This document shows, piece by piece, positions 35,887-44,145 of a stretch of 64,000 nucleotides of DNA. A program made the position numbers and the translations under genes. Source of the DNA: Sphingopyxis sp. LC81. Lineage in GTDB: Bacteria; Pseudomonadota; Alphaproteobacteria; Sphingomonadales; Sphingomonadaceae. Below the pieces are notes generated by a model. That model was not told where the DNA came from. It was given only the letters and a program-made list of their open reading frames with translations, and ran no database searches. The DNA is taken from assembly GCF_000756375.1 (NCBI RefSeq), contig NZ_JNFD01000032.1, positions 1 through 64,000 of the forward strand, written 5' to 3'. How positions within the stretch are numbered: position 1 is the stretch's first letter; each line of letters begins with the position of its first letter.

Positions 35887-35914
35887 TTGACCGAAAGTTT
35901 CAGGTTGCTACTGA
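35887..35914 (+). promoter_or_regulatory. Sigma70-type promoter of the ligase cassette
   Basis: TTGACC, a 16-base spacer and TACTGA lie 44 bases before the ligase start and beyond the repeat. Match to the -35 is five of six; the -10 is weaker. Confidence 0.4.
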
Positions 35915-35957
35915 TCTTCGACATAAAGAAAGCAACGATTCCCGGAGATGATGCCCG

Positions 35958-37490
35958 ATGCACCCCTCAGTCCACGCCCGCGCCAATCCCGACAAAGCCG
36001 CGATCATCGTCGCCGAGACGGGGGAAGCGATCAGCTATGGCGAACTCGACGCGGCCTCGAACCGCGCCGCGCAGCTCTTCCGCTCGCACGGGCTGGGGCA
36101 TGAGGATGTCGTCGCCTTCATGCTCGACAACACCCCGCATTATTATGGGCTGACGTGGGGCGCGCAGCGCGCGGGGCTTCGCTATGTCTGCATCTCGTCG
36201 CGGCTGACGCAGGACGAGACCGACTATATCCTCGAAAATTCGGGCGCGCAGATCCTGATCGTGTCGGCGAGCCTTGCGGGGGCCGCGCAGCAACTCGCAA
36301 CCGGCATCAAGCGCTTCGCGATGGGCGGCGCGATCCCGGGCTATGAAAGCTGGGAGGGCGCCGTCGCCGTGATGCCCGCGACGCCCGTCGCCGACGAGCG
36401 CGCCGGGGTCGACATGCTTTATTCGTCGGGCACCACCGGGCGGCCCAAGGGGGTGCGCGTGCCGCTGCCCGAAGACCCCGCGATCGACGCGGCGAACAGC
36501 CTCGTCCTGCTCGCCTCGGCGATATTCCAGATCAACGCCGATAGCATCTATCTGTCGCCCGCACCGCTTTATCACGCCGCGCCGCTGCGTTGGTCGATGA
36601 CGATCCACCGCCTCGGCGGCACCGTCGTGCTGATGAAGAAATTCGATCCCGAGACCGCGCTGGCACACATCGAAAAATATCGCGTGAACGCCAGCCAATG
36701 GGTGCCGACGCATTTCGTGCGCATGCTCAAGCTGCCCGAAGACGTCCGCACGCGCTACGACACCTCGTCATTGAAGGTCGCGATCCACGCCGCGGCGCCG
36801 TGCCCGGTGCCGGTCAAACAGGCGATGATCGACTGGTGGGGCCCGGTGCTGTTCGAATATTATGCCGGGTCCGAAGGCAATGGCATGACCTTCATCTCCA
36901 GCGCCGACTGGCTGACGCACAAGGGCAGCGTCGGCCGCCCGATCCTCGGCGCTGTCCACATCATGGGCGAGGATAACGAAACCGAGCTTGGTACGAGCGA
37001 AGAAGGCACCGTCTTCTTCGAAAGCGAAAATATCTTCGAATATCATGGGGATAATGAAAAAACGGCGTCGAGCCGCAATTCGAAGGGCTGGTCGACCCTC
37101 GGCGATGTGGGCAAAGTTGATGAAGATGGCTTCCTCTATTTGACCGACCGCAAGAGCTTCATGATCATCTCGGGCGGGGTGAACATCTATCCGCAGGAAA
37201 TCGAGAACCATCTCGTGACGCACCCCAAAGTGGCCGATGTCGCGGTCGTCGGCGGCCCGCACGACGAGATGGGCGAGGAGGTGATCGCGGTCATCCAGCC
37301 CGCCGACATGGCCGACGCGACCGATGCCTTCCGCGACGAGCTCATGACCTATGCGCGCGAGAAATTGTCGGGGGTGAAAATCCCGCGCCGCATCGATTTC
37401 ATGGAAGCGCTGCCGCGCCACGACACGGGAAAGCTCTACAAGCGCCTTCTCCGCGACCAATATTGGGAAAAGGCAAAGGCGGAGGCCTGA
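35958..37490 (+). CDS. Acyl-CoA synthetase (adenylate-forming ligase)
   Basis: A 510-residue AMP-dependent ligase. Core motifs: MLYSSGTTGRPKGVRV, the A5 region YYAGSEGNGMTF, LGDVGKVDEDGFLYLTDR, and HDTGKLYKRLLRDQYWEK, in which the Lys is the adenylation residue. Related to FadD13-like and other acyl/aryl-CoA ligases; it is only distantly similar to the ligase at 33348. It is followed four bases after its stop by an isomerase gene and then by a crotonase. GGAG is 11 bases before the chosen ATG; earlier ATGs are not excluded. Confidence 0.92.
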   Translation: MHPSVHARANPDKAAIIVAETGEAISYGELDAASNRAAQLFRSHGLGHEDVVAFMLDNTPHYYGLTWGAQRAGLRYVCISSRLTQDETDYILENSGAQILIVSASLAGAAQQLATGIKRFAMGGAIPGYESWEGAVAVMPATPVADERAGVDMLYSSGTTGRPKGVRVPLPEDPAIDAANSLVLLASAIFQINADSIYLSPAPLYHAAPLRWSMTIHRLGGTVVLMKKFDPETALAHIEKYRVNASQWVPTHFVRMLKLPEDVRTRYDTSSLKVAIHAAAPCPVPVKQAMIDWWGPVLFEYYAGSEGNGMTFISSADWLTHKGSVGRPILGAVHIMGEDNETELGTSEEGTVFFESENIFEYHGDNEKTASSRNSKGWSTLGDVGKVDEDGFLYLTDRKSFMIISGGVNIYPQEIENHLVTHPKVADVAVVGGPHDEMGEEVIAVIQPADMADATDAFRDELMTYAREKLSGVKIPRRIDFMEALPRHDTGKLYKRLLRDQYWEKAKAEA

Positions 37491-37494
37491 TCCG

Positions 37495-38103
37495 ATGACC
37501 GCGCGCGTCGAATTCTTCTTCGACCTCTCTTCGCCCTGGACCTGCCTCGCGTTCCACAATTTGCCGGGCGTGCTCGAACGGACTGGCGCCAAGGCGATCT
37601 ACCGGCCGATCCTGGTTGGCGGAGTGTTCAACGCGGTGAACCCGGCCGTCTATGCGGCGCGCGAGCAGGCCGACAATCGGCGGTTGCAGCATAGCTGGAA
37701 GGTGCTGCAGGACTGGGCGCGGCTCGCGGGCGTCCCGATGAATTTCCCGTCGCAGTGGCACCCGGCGAAGAGCATCACCGCAATGCGGTTCTGCTGCGCG
37801 CTCGAAGCGGATCAGGCGGCGCTTGTCCGCTTCGCGCGCGGGGCCTTCGCGAGCTATTTCGACCGGCAGGAGAATCTCGATGACCCCGCCGTGCTCGCGG
37901 CGGTCGCCGATGCCGAGGGATTGGGCGGCGCGGCGCTCGCCGCCGCGGCGGGCAGCGACGCGGTCAAGGCCCGGCTGCGCGCGAATACCGATGAAGTCAT
38001 CGCGCGCGGCGGCTATGGTTCGCCGACGATCTTCGTCGACAGGGACGATATGTATTTCGGCAACGACCAGCTTCCGCTCGTCGAAGCCGCGCTCACACGC
38101 TGA
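37495..38103 (+). CDS. 2-hydroxychromene-2-carboxylate isomerase-like (DsbA/GST-kappa family)
   Basis: A 202-residue thioredoxin-fold protein. EFFFDLSSPWTCLAFHNL at the N-terminus places Ser in the position used to bind glutathione in the GST-kappa/HCCA isomerases, and GSPTIFVDRDDMYFGNDQL is the C-terminal signature. In aromatic degradation the family isomerises 2-hydroxychromene-2-carboxylate; many members have other substrates. Context between a CoA ligase and a crotonase suggests ring or chain breakdown of a CoA-linked compound. Confidence 0.85.
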   Translation: MTARVEFFFDLSSPWTCLAFHNLPGVLERTGAKAIYRPILVGGVFNAVNPAVYAAREQADNRRLQHSWKVLQDWARLAGVPMNFPSQWHPAKSITAMRFCCALEADQAALVRFARGAFASYFDRQENLDDPAVLAAVADAEGLGGAALAAAAGSDAVKARLRANTDEVIARGGYGSPTIFVDRDDMYFGNDQLPLVEAALTR

Positions 38104-38116
38104 AAAGGACTCTTCC

Positions 38117-38920
38117 GTGAAAGACCGTATTTCGATCACCATGCTCGAAGGCGGCATCGCCGACGTCCGGCTGATCCGCGCCGACAAGATGAACGCACTC
38201 GACCCCGCGATGTGGGAGGCGCTCGCCGAAGCGATCGATCAGCTCAAGGCGACGACGGGCCTCCGCGTCGTCGTGCTGTCGGGCGAGGGACGGGCTTTCT
38301 GCGCCGGGCTCGACTTGTCGAGCCTCAGCAACGATCGCGATCCGGGCGCGAGCAGCGCTGGCGGCACCCTATCCGACCGGACGAAGGGCATCGCGAACAA
38401 CGCGCAATATGCCGCGTGGGGCTGGCGCGAAATCCCGGTGCCGGTGATTGCGGCGGTGCATGGCGTTGCCTTCGGCGCGGGAAGCCAGATCATGGCGGCA
38501 GCCGATATCCGCATCGTCCATCCCGACACGCGCATCGCGATTATGGAAATGCGCTGGGGGCTGGTGCCCGACGTTGCGGGCATGGCGTTGTGGCGCACAC
38601 AGGTCGCCGACGATGTGCTGCGCGAACTGATCTATACCAATCGCGAGTTCAACGGGTCGGAGGCGAAGCTGCTCGGCTTTGCGACGCATGTGTCGGACGA
38701 TCCGCTGGCGCGGGCGATGGAACTCGCCGAAGTGATCGCCGACAAGAATCCGCACGCGATCCGCGGTGCGAAGCGGCTCTGCAATATGCTCGCCGATGCG
38801 AGTGATGCTGAAATCCTGCAGGCCGAAAGCGACGAGCAGGTGAAGGTGATCCGCACGCCTAACCAGATGGAGGCGGTGATGGCGGGGATGCAGAAGCGGA
38901 AGCCGAATTTTACGGACTGA
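38117..38920 (+). CDS. Enoyl-CoA hydratase/isomerase (crotonase family)
   Basis: A 267-residue crotonase-fold enzyme. The two oxyanion-hole segments are RAFCAGLDLSS and HGVAFGAGSQIMAAADIRI; the usual catalytic Glu region reads MEMRWGLVPDVAGMALW, so only some of the two Glu are in the classic positions. The start is GTG with AAAAGGA seven bases upstream; it follows the isomerase by 13 bases. Last gene of the ligase-isomerase-crotonase cassette and followed by an inverted copy of the repeat at 35682. Confidence 0.9.
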   Translation: MKDRISITMLEGGIADVRLIRADKMNALDPAMWEALAEAIDQLKATTGLRVVVLSGEGRAFCAGLDLSSLSNDRDPGASSAGGTLSDRTKGIANNAQYAAWGWREIPVPVIAAVHGVAFGAGSQIMAAADIRIVHPDTRIAIMEMRWGLVPDVAGMALWRTQVADDVLRELIYTNREFNGSEAKLLGFATHVSDDPLARAMELAEVIADKNPHAIRGAKRLCNMLADASDAEILQAESDEQVKVIRTPNQMEAVMAGMQKRKPNFTD

Positions 38921-38922
38921 AG

Positions 38923-39058
38923 ATCCTCCCTGTGCCGAAGGCATGGGGAGGGGGACCGCTCGCGAAGCGAGTGGTGGAGCGGCCGCTGCGACAGCGCCAA
39001 GGCCCCTCCGTCAGCGCTTCGCGCTGCCACCTCCCCATCGCTCCGCGACAGGGAGGAT
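38923..39058. repeat. Inverted-repeat element, copy B (136 bp)
   Basis: Begins ATCCTCCCTGT and ends ACAGGGAGGAT, the same 11-bp termini as copy A, with the internal segments in reverse order relative to it. Outer ~55 bp on each side are nearly identical to A's reverse complement; the middle differs. Confidence 0.85.
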
Positions 39059-39062
39059 TAAA

Positions 39063-39752
39063 TCAGAGAAGCCCCAAAAACCGGGCCGCATTGTCCCAAT
39101 CGCGCTTGTGGGTGGCGCGCGCCTTTTGCGCTTCGCTGTCGGCGCCCCAGCGGCGCTCCTGATAGAGTTCGTCAAGGCTGACCGCTGCCCACAAGGCGTC
39201 GGCGTCGAACGCGTCTTCGAGCAAGGCGAGCCCGGCGACGAGCGATCCGCCGATTGTCACCAGCGGGGTCAGCGCGGTGACCCCCCATGCGTCCTGCGCC
39301 AGCACGGCGTCCTGCAACGCCGCAACCGTCGCTTCGGGCTGATCGACCGGTAGCACACCCTGCGTCAGGGTAAATTCAATGCCATAGCGTGCCTCGGCCC
39401 AGGCGAGCAGCGGGTTCCACGCCGCCGCCTGCTCGGCCTGCAGCGCGGCGTCGCGCGCATCGCGATAGCAGAAGAGGTCGCTCTGCGCATAAGCGGCGAC
39501 TGGTGCGGCGAAGGTCGCCAGGTCGGGTGTCGCCAGATCGATCGCGGCGTTGGTCAGGCCCGTCATCGGCATGGCGACCGGATCGATCGTCTCGCCCACA
39601 TCGCGCCATTCGGCGGCGATGGCTTCGGCGAGTGCGGCGCTTGCGACAGCGAGCGGCGCGCGCTGCGGCGTGCGCACCGGCCGGCCATCGAGCGCGATGC
39701 CCCAGCCGCCGTCTTCTGCGACGACAGCAACCTCTTTCCAGAAGCGCTTCAC
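39063..39752 (-). CDS. ATP12 family F1-ATPase assembly chaperone
   Basis: A 229-residue ATP12 family protein that helps assemble the F1 alpha subunit in alphaproteobacteria and mitochondria. Segments KRFWKEVAV, WGIALDGRPVRTPQRAPL, AIAAEWRDVGETIDP and YAQSDLFCYRDARD are typical; the C-terminal ELYQERRWG is also conserved. The GTG overlapping the upstream stop (GTGA) fixes the start. Its stop is five bases from repeat copy B. Confidence 0.93.
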   Translation of the reverse strand: MKRFWKEVAVVAEDGGWGIALDGRPVRTPQRAPLAVASAALAEAIAAEWRDVGETIDPVAMPMTGLTNAAIDLATPDLATFAAPVAAYAQSDLFCYRDARDAALQAEQAAAWNPLLAWAEARYGIEFTLTQGVLPVDQPEATVAALQDAVLAQDAWGVTALTPLVTIGGSLVAGLALLEDAFDADALWAAVSLDELYQERRWGADSEAQKARATHKRDWDNAARFLGLL

Positions 39753-39985
39753 GGGTTCTTGGGCGAACGCCAACGGCGCGCGAGCAGCAGCGGCATGGCC
39801 GCGAAATCGAACGCGCCGACCAGCACGATCGCGGCGCCGATCCAGCGATCGGTCGGCTGGCCCGCCAGCGTGAAACCGCCGCTGATCAGGATGAAACCGA
39901 TCATCGCAAAGGCGACGCCCATCAGGCGCATGATCGAGAGGGCAAAGAAGCGTTTTTTGGCGAGAGCATCATCGGCTTGGGTCAT
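39749..39985 (-). CDS. Small membrane protein between paiB and atp12
   Basis: A 78-residue protein with two transmembrane segments (about residues 18-37 and 49-65) and a basic C-terminus (LLLARRWRSPKNP). Family not recognised. It overlaps ATP12 downstream by four bases (GTGA) and PaiB upstream by four bases (ATGA), so it belongs to the crcB-rlu-paiB-atp12 transcription unit. Confidence 0.7.
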   Translation of the reverse strand: MTQADDALAKKRFFALSIMRLMGVAFAMIGFILISGGFTLAGQPTDRWIGAAIVLVGAFDFAAMPLLLARRWRSPKNP

Positions 39986-40602
39986 GCGTCCGCCTTATCG
40001 CCGCCAAGGTGCCGCATCAACTGCGCGAGCGCGCCATGACCCGTCGCCGCGACCCCGTCGATCACGCGCGCGCGCTCCTCGGCCGACTTGTTCTGCGACA
40101 GTTTGATCGTCGGGCGCCACGCGGCGATGCGCATTTCGAAACCGGTAATGGCGCCGGTCATCTTGCTGAACAGCGCCGGGTTCATCTTGTCGCGCGTCCA
40201 CGGCGGGTTCGCGCCGGCGCGCGCTTCATGCGCCGCGGACAGCGTGTCGAGCTGCGCGACCAGTTCGGCGTCGTCGAGTTTGCGCGCCACGCCTTCCATC
40301 TCGATCGCGACATAATTCCACGTCGGCACCTGATCGGCGTCGGCGTACCAGCTCGCGCTGACATAGGCGTCGGGGCCCTGCACGACGGCGAGCGCATTCG
40401 CGCCGCCCAAGTGGCGGGTGAGCGCGTTGCCACGCGCAAGATGGAATTGCAGCGTCGTCCGGTCGTCGCTCAGCACCACCGGCGCATGCGCGACGCGCGG
40501 CCCGTCGGGGGTGCTCGCAAAGATCGCGGCAAAGCCGATCTCGCGCACGAGCAATTCGGCGAGATCATCCTGCCGCGGGCGGAAGGCGGAGTTCGGATGC
40601 AT
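39982..40602 (-). CDS. PaiB family FMN-binding protein
   Basis: A 206-residue PaiB-type FMN-binding split-barrel protein. The segments FRPRQDDLAELLVREIGFAA, GNALTRHLGGANALAVVQGPDAYVSASWY and VPTWNYVAIEMEG match the family; in Bacillus PaiB works with PaiA in transcriptional control of sporulation and protease genes, while most homologues are of unknown role. The start shares one base with the pseudouridine synthase stop (TGATG). Confidence 0.88.
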   Translation of the reverse strand: MHPNSAFRPRQDDLAELLVREIGFAAIFASTPDGPRVAHAPVVLSDDRTTLQFHLARGNALTRHLGGANALAVVQGPDAYVSASWYADADQVPTWNYVAIEMEGVARKLDDAELVAQLDTLSAAHEARAGANPPWTRDKMNPALFSKMTGAITGFEMRIAAWRPTIKLSQNKSAEERARVIDGVAATGHGALAQLMRHLGGDKADA

Positions 40603-41834
40603 CAGCTCGCTTTGGGCGGACGCGCCGGATGCTTCCTGGCGCTCGGTTTCTTGCCCGCGGGCTTCCCGGGCGCCGGCTTGCCGGGCTTGCCCGGTTTCGC
40701 CTTCGCCTTGGGCTTCGGCTTGCCGACGAAGTCGGTCGGCTTGCTTTCGGCGGTGCGTCCGCGCCGTTCGCCGCGCCGCGCCTTGCGGATCTGCTTGCTG
40801 TGCGCCTTTGCCTGCGCCTTCAGCGCCGATTTGGGCGGCGGGCCTTTTTCGGCCGGGTCGATCCCGACCTCACCCAGCAGCAGGTCGAAGCCGAGCGCGT
40901 CGAGGCTCGCGGCGAAATGCTCGGGCACCTCGGCGCTGATATCGATCGCGCCGCCGTCGGGATGGTCGATGCGCAGGCGGCGGCTGTGGAGGTGCATCTT
41001 GCGGCTGATCGTCCCGGTCAGGAAGGCGCCCTTGCCGCCATATTTGCCGTCGCCGACGATCGGATGACCGATCGCCGCCATATGGACGCGGAGCTGGTGT
41101 GTGCGCCCGGTCAGCGGCTGCAGCTCGACCCATGCCGCGCTATTCCCCGCGCGCTCGATGACGCGGTAGCGCGTCTTCGATGCGAGGCCGCTGTCGTGGA
41201 CATGCATCTTCTCGCCGCCCGATCCCGGCTGCTTGGCGAGCGGCAGGTCGATTTCGCCCTGCTGGATGTCGGGAACGCCGACGATGATCGCCCAATAGGT
41301 CTTTTTCGCGCTGCGGTTCGAAAAGCTCTTGGCGAAATAGGCCGCGGCCTTCGGCGTCCGCGCGATCAGCAGCGCGCCCGACGTGTCCTTGTCGAGCCTG
41401 TGGACGAGCTTGGGCCGCGTCGGACCATCGAATTTCAGCGCGTCGAGCAAGCCGTCGACATGCTGTTCGGTCTTGGTGCCGCCCTGCGTCGCGAGCCCCG
41501 GCAGCTTGTTGAGCACGATCGCGCTGGCGTCGCGGTGGATGAGCATCCCGGTCGCGAGTTCAACATCGGCGTCGGTCAGCGGACGCCCCTTGCGCGCGGG
41601 ACGCGCGGCGGTTTCGACCGGCGGGGTCGGCATGACGAGTTTCTGCCCGGTCGCGATGCGGTCCGACACATCGGCCTTCTTGCCGTCGAGCGTCAGCTGG
41701 CCCGAACGCGCCCAGCGCGCGAGCAGCGCGTGCGGCGTGCCCTCGCGGTGGCGCTTGAACCAGCGATCAAGGCGGATGCCGTCGTCTTCCTCGGCGATGG
41801 TGGCGCCGTCGAGATTGGTTTTGGCGTCGCTCAT
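40602..41834 (-). CDS. RluA/RluC-family pseudouridine synthase with basic tail
   Basis: A 410-residue pseudouridine synthase. The catalytic motif HRLDKDTSGALL holds the key Asp, with PLTGRTHQLRVHMAAIGHPIVGD and an N-terminal S4-like part. It has an unusual ~70-residue C-terminal tail of alternating Lys, Pro, Gly, Ala and Arg (QAKAHSKQIRKARRGERRGR, then repeated KPGKP units). The RNA target (23S or other) cannot be told. Coupled to crcB upstream by ATGA. Confidence 0.93.
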   Translation of the reverse strand: MSDAKTNLDGATIAEEDDGIRLDRWFKRHREGTPHALLARWARSGQLTLDGKKADVSDRIATGQKLVMPTPPVETAARPARKGRPLTDADVELATGMLIHRDASAIVLNKLPGLATQGGTKTEQHVDGLLDALKFDGPTRPKLVHRLDKDTSGALLIARTPKAAAYFAKSFSNRSAKKTYWAIIVGVPDIQQGEIDLPLAKQPGSGGEKMHVHDSGLASKTRYRVIERAGNSAAWVELQPLTGRTHQLRVHMAAIGHPIVGDGKYGGKGAFLTGTISRKMHLHSRRLRIDHPDGGAIDISAEVPEHFAASLDALGFDLLLGEVGIDPAEKGPPPKSALKAQAKAHSKQIRKARRGERRGRTAESKPTDFVGKPKPKAKAKPGKPGKPAPGKPAGKKPSARKHPARPPKAS

Positions 41835-42208
41835 GCCGGCACCTGCCGCACGATGAACAGGCCGATCCCGCAGGCGGCAATCGCGCCGATCACCGACGCG
41901 AGGACATAGGCGGCCGCCTGAGCGTTTTGACCGCGTTCGAAGAGCATCCAATATTCCATGCTGAAAGAGGAGAAGGTGGTGAAGCCGCCGAGAATCCCGA
42001 CGCCGACGAACAGCCGCGCGGTGTCGCCGCCACCGCTGCGCACGAGCCAGCCGACGAGCAAGCCCATCAACAGGCTGCCGACGATATTGATCGACAGCGT
42101 CCCCCACGGGAAGGCCGGGCCGAACCGCGCGAGCATCGCCTGCCCGACCAGATGGCGGGCGCCGGCGCCGATCGCGCCGCCGATCATGACAGGAAACAGG
42201 CTGTTCAT
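41831..42208 (-). CDS. crcB: Fluoride exporter CrcB
   Basis: A 125-residue membrane protein of the Fluc/CrcB family with four hydrophobic helices. GGAIGAGARHLVGQ, GTLSINIVGSLLMG and the pore signature GGFTTFSSFSMEY are present. It confers fluoride resistance by dual-topology channels. No fluoride riboswitch fold is apparent in the 47-base gap upstream. Confidence 0.93.
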   Translation of the reverse strand: MNSLFPVMIGGAIGAGARHLVGQAMLARFGPAFPWGTLSINIVGSLLMGLLVGWLVRSGGGDTARLFVGVGILGGFTTFSSFSMEYWMLFERGQNAQAAAYVLASVIGAIAACGIGLFIVRQVPA

Positions 42209-42255
42209 GACGCTCGCCCTAGCCCGAAACGGGCGCGAGGCATAGCGGGCCATTT

Positions 42256-42834
42256 CTAGGCGTCGGGCGAGGTTACCGCAGTGGTGGAGCGTTCGTGCGT
42301 CGCGCGCCAGTTTTCGGGGAGGATGAAGTCGCCCTGCCAGATGCCGCGCCGTTTCGCCTGCGCCTCGGCTTCTTCGACCATATAGGCGTCGGTCGTCGCC
42401 ACCGCCCAGCCGAGCCGCGTCATTTCGGCGCCGAGATCGATGCCGTCGGGAAAGGCGGCGGTGCGGCACGCGGCGAGCGTGCGGTCGTAGGGATCTTTTG
42501 CCGCGACCTCGCAATGGAGCGGCCCGCGGCCCGCGAGCTTTTCGAGCGCGGTGCGTGCTTCGCGCCCGCAGGGCCAGCGCGTTGTGCCGCGCGCGCAATC
42601 CTGCCGATATTCGACCGCGTCGATGCCGGTCAGGCGGATCGTCAGCGGCGCGTCATCCTGCCGCACCGTCAGGCTGTCGCCGTCGATCACATGGACGAGC
42701 GGCACGGTCAGCGCGGGTACCGGCAACCACACCCATGCGACGAACGCGAGCCCGGCGAGCAGCAGCAGCGCGAGCAGCGACCGGAAGCGCCGCCGCCAGC
42801 GCAGCCGCGCGAGCGAGGAGGGGGCTGAAACCAT
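42256..42834 (-). CDS. Thermonuclease (SNase) family protein
   Basis: A 192-residue staphylococcal-nuclease-like protein with an N-terminal membrane anchor or signal (~16-36, SLLALLLLAGLAFVAWVWL). The SNase core has VIDGDSLTV, IRLTGIDAVEY and DPYDRTLAACR, with an Arg that can act as the catalytic residue. It is probably exported or membrane-tethered. The ATG chosen avoids a 55-codon upstream extension of unlikely composition. Confidence 0.85.
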   Translation of the reverse strand: MVSAPSSLARLRWRRRFRSLLALLLLAGLAFVAWVWLPVPALTVPLVHVIDGDSLTVRQDDAPLTIRLTGIDAVEYRQDCARGTTRWPCGREARTALEKLAGRGPLHCEVAAKDPYDRTLAACRTAAFPDGIDLGAEMTRLGWAVATTDAYMVEEAEAQAKRRGIWQGDFILPENWRATHERSTTAVTSPDA

Positions 42835-42993
42835 CGGATCCCGCCTGACTCGATGGGGACGGCTTGGCAAGGGTGAATTAAGGATTGACGATGAGAACAA
42901 ACCATGTCCAAAATGGACCTGTTCCGCAACGGCCGACACGCGTCGACTCATGCCGATATCAAGCTTGGGTCCGGATTGGCGGCAAACGGGAGC

Positions 42994-43008
42994 GAACAAA
43001 AGGTGAAT
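42994..43008 (+). promoter_or_regulatory. LexA-like box (alphaproteobacterial type)
   Basis: GAAC, seven bases (AAAAGGT), GAAT is a seven-of-eight match to the alphaproteobacterial SOS box GAAC-N7-GAAC. It lies in the 229-base gap between the divergent SNase-like and winged-helix genes. The second half-site has one mismatch. Confidence 0.3.
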
Positions 43009-43063
43009 ACCGCCGAAATGACGGCATGCTTACGCCAGGATGGAGCGATGGGGGACAGGTAGC

Positions 43064-44107
43064 ATGATGGGCCAAGTGATGCGGACGCTCGATACATCGG
43101 CAATCGCGCCGGGCGCTTTCGGTGCAGGACAGGCCGCGCCGCCCGAGACGATCGGTGGACCAATCCCCGACGGCGTTGCGTCGCCACTTTTGTTCGTGGG
43201 GTCGGAGGCCGATTGGCCCGATACGGCTCCGCTCGCCGAAGTGCGCCTCGTCGGAACGCTGCCTCCGTTACGGGCGGCGGATTACATCCGGAGAACCGCG
43301 ACACTGGACATTATCTGGCTCGCCGCGGCGGAGACGATCGAAGGCGAAACGCTGGGCGACATATGCGCGGCGGCGGGCGAGCGGGGCTGCAACCTCATAT
43401 GCGAAACCACGCTGGTCGCGCTCGACCGGGTCGCGGCGGCGATTCCGGCGGCGCTCGACGTCCAGTTTCTGGTCGAACCCGATCCGACCGACCGGCTCGT
43501 CGCCCTGGCGGTGGCACGGCGGACGCGGCACGGCATCCTCCACGACATCGCACGCGACGATGCGATGGAGCGGATCGACCGGCTGCAGGAAGAAGTCGCG
43601 CGCATTTCGCGTCTGCTCGGCGACCTTGCCGGCCAAAGGGGCGGTCTTCCCGGCACACCCATGGGTTTTGCATCGCGGGCCGAGGATCTGACCGACTACG
43701 CAGGACAGGTCCGCGCGCCGGCGCGCGACTTTGCCGCGATGCCGCGCAGCTTTATTCCCGAAGAGCGCACGCTTGACCGGCAGCGCGCCAAGGCGGTGCG
43801 GCGGATGCTGCGCCAGCGGCGGATGCGCGAGCAATATTTCCCTGCCGACCTGTTCGCCGATCCGGCATGGGACATGCTGCTCGACCTTTATGCCGCGCGG
43901 CTCGAACGCCAGCCGGTGTCGGTGTCGAGCCTGTGCATCGCCGCCGCGGTCCCCGCGACGACCGCGCTGCGCTGGATCAAGACGATGACCGACGCCGGCC
44001 TGTTCCTGCGCGAAGACGACCCGCACGACGGCCGCCGCATCTTCATCGCGCTCGCCGAGGGCGCCTCTGACGCGCTCGCTCGCTATTTCGAGGCGCTCGA
44101 AGAATAG
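43064..44107 (+). CDS. Winged-helix transcriptional regulator with unknown N-terminal domain
   Basis: A 347-residue protein. The C-terminal ~90 residues are a MarR-like winged helix (QPVSVSSLCIAAAVPATTALRWIKTMTDAGLFLREDDPHDGR). The central part has a coiled-coil-like RIDRLQEEVARISRLLGDLAG; the N-terminal 170 residues look like a degenerate receiver or nucleotide-binding fold and I cannot assign them. Function unknown. The ATG with ACAGG upstream was chosen. Confidence 0.7.
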   Translation: MMGQVMRTLDTSAIAPGAFGAGQAAPPETIGGPIPDGVASPLLFVGSEADWPDTAPLAEVRLVGTLPPLRAADYIRRTATLDIIWLAAAETIEGETLGDICAAAGERGCNLICETTLVALDRVAAAIPAALDVQFLVEPDPTDRLVALAVARRTRHGILHDIARDDAMERIDRLQEEVARISRLLGDLAGQRGGLPGTPMGFASRAEDLTDYAGQVRAPARDFAAMPRSFIPEERTLDRQRAKAVRRMLRQRRMREQYFPADLFADPAWDMLLDLYAARLERQPVSVSSLCIAAAVPATTALRWIKTMTDAGLFLREDDPHDGRRIFIALAEGASDALARYFEALEE

Positions 44108-44145
44108 AAATGGCCCCCGCCGGTCGGCGCAGCTAGTTTCCGGGC

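Noticed and set aside
35682-39058. Composite transposon flanked by insertion sequences
   Set aside because: The flanking elements carry no transposase and are only ~135 bp; they are better seen as MITE- or REP-like elements.
40629-41909. Long plus-strand frames opposite the pseudouridine synthase
   Set aside because: They arise from the low-complexity GC-rich sequence of the basic tail and core; no Shine-Dalgarno or domain.
42209-42255. Fluoride riboswitch before crcB
   Set aside because: The 47-base gap is too short and has none of the conserved crcB-motif core.
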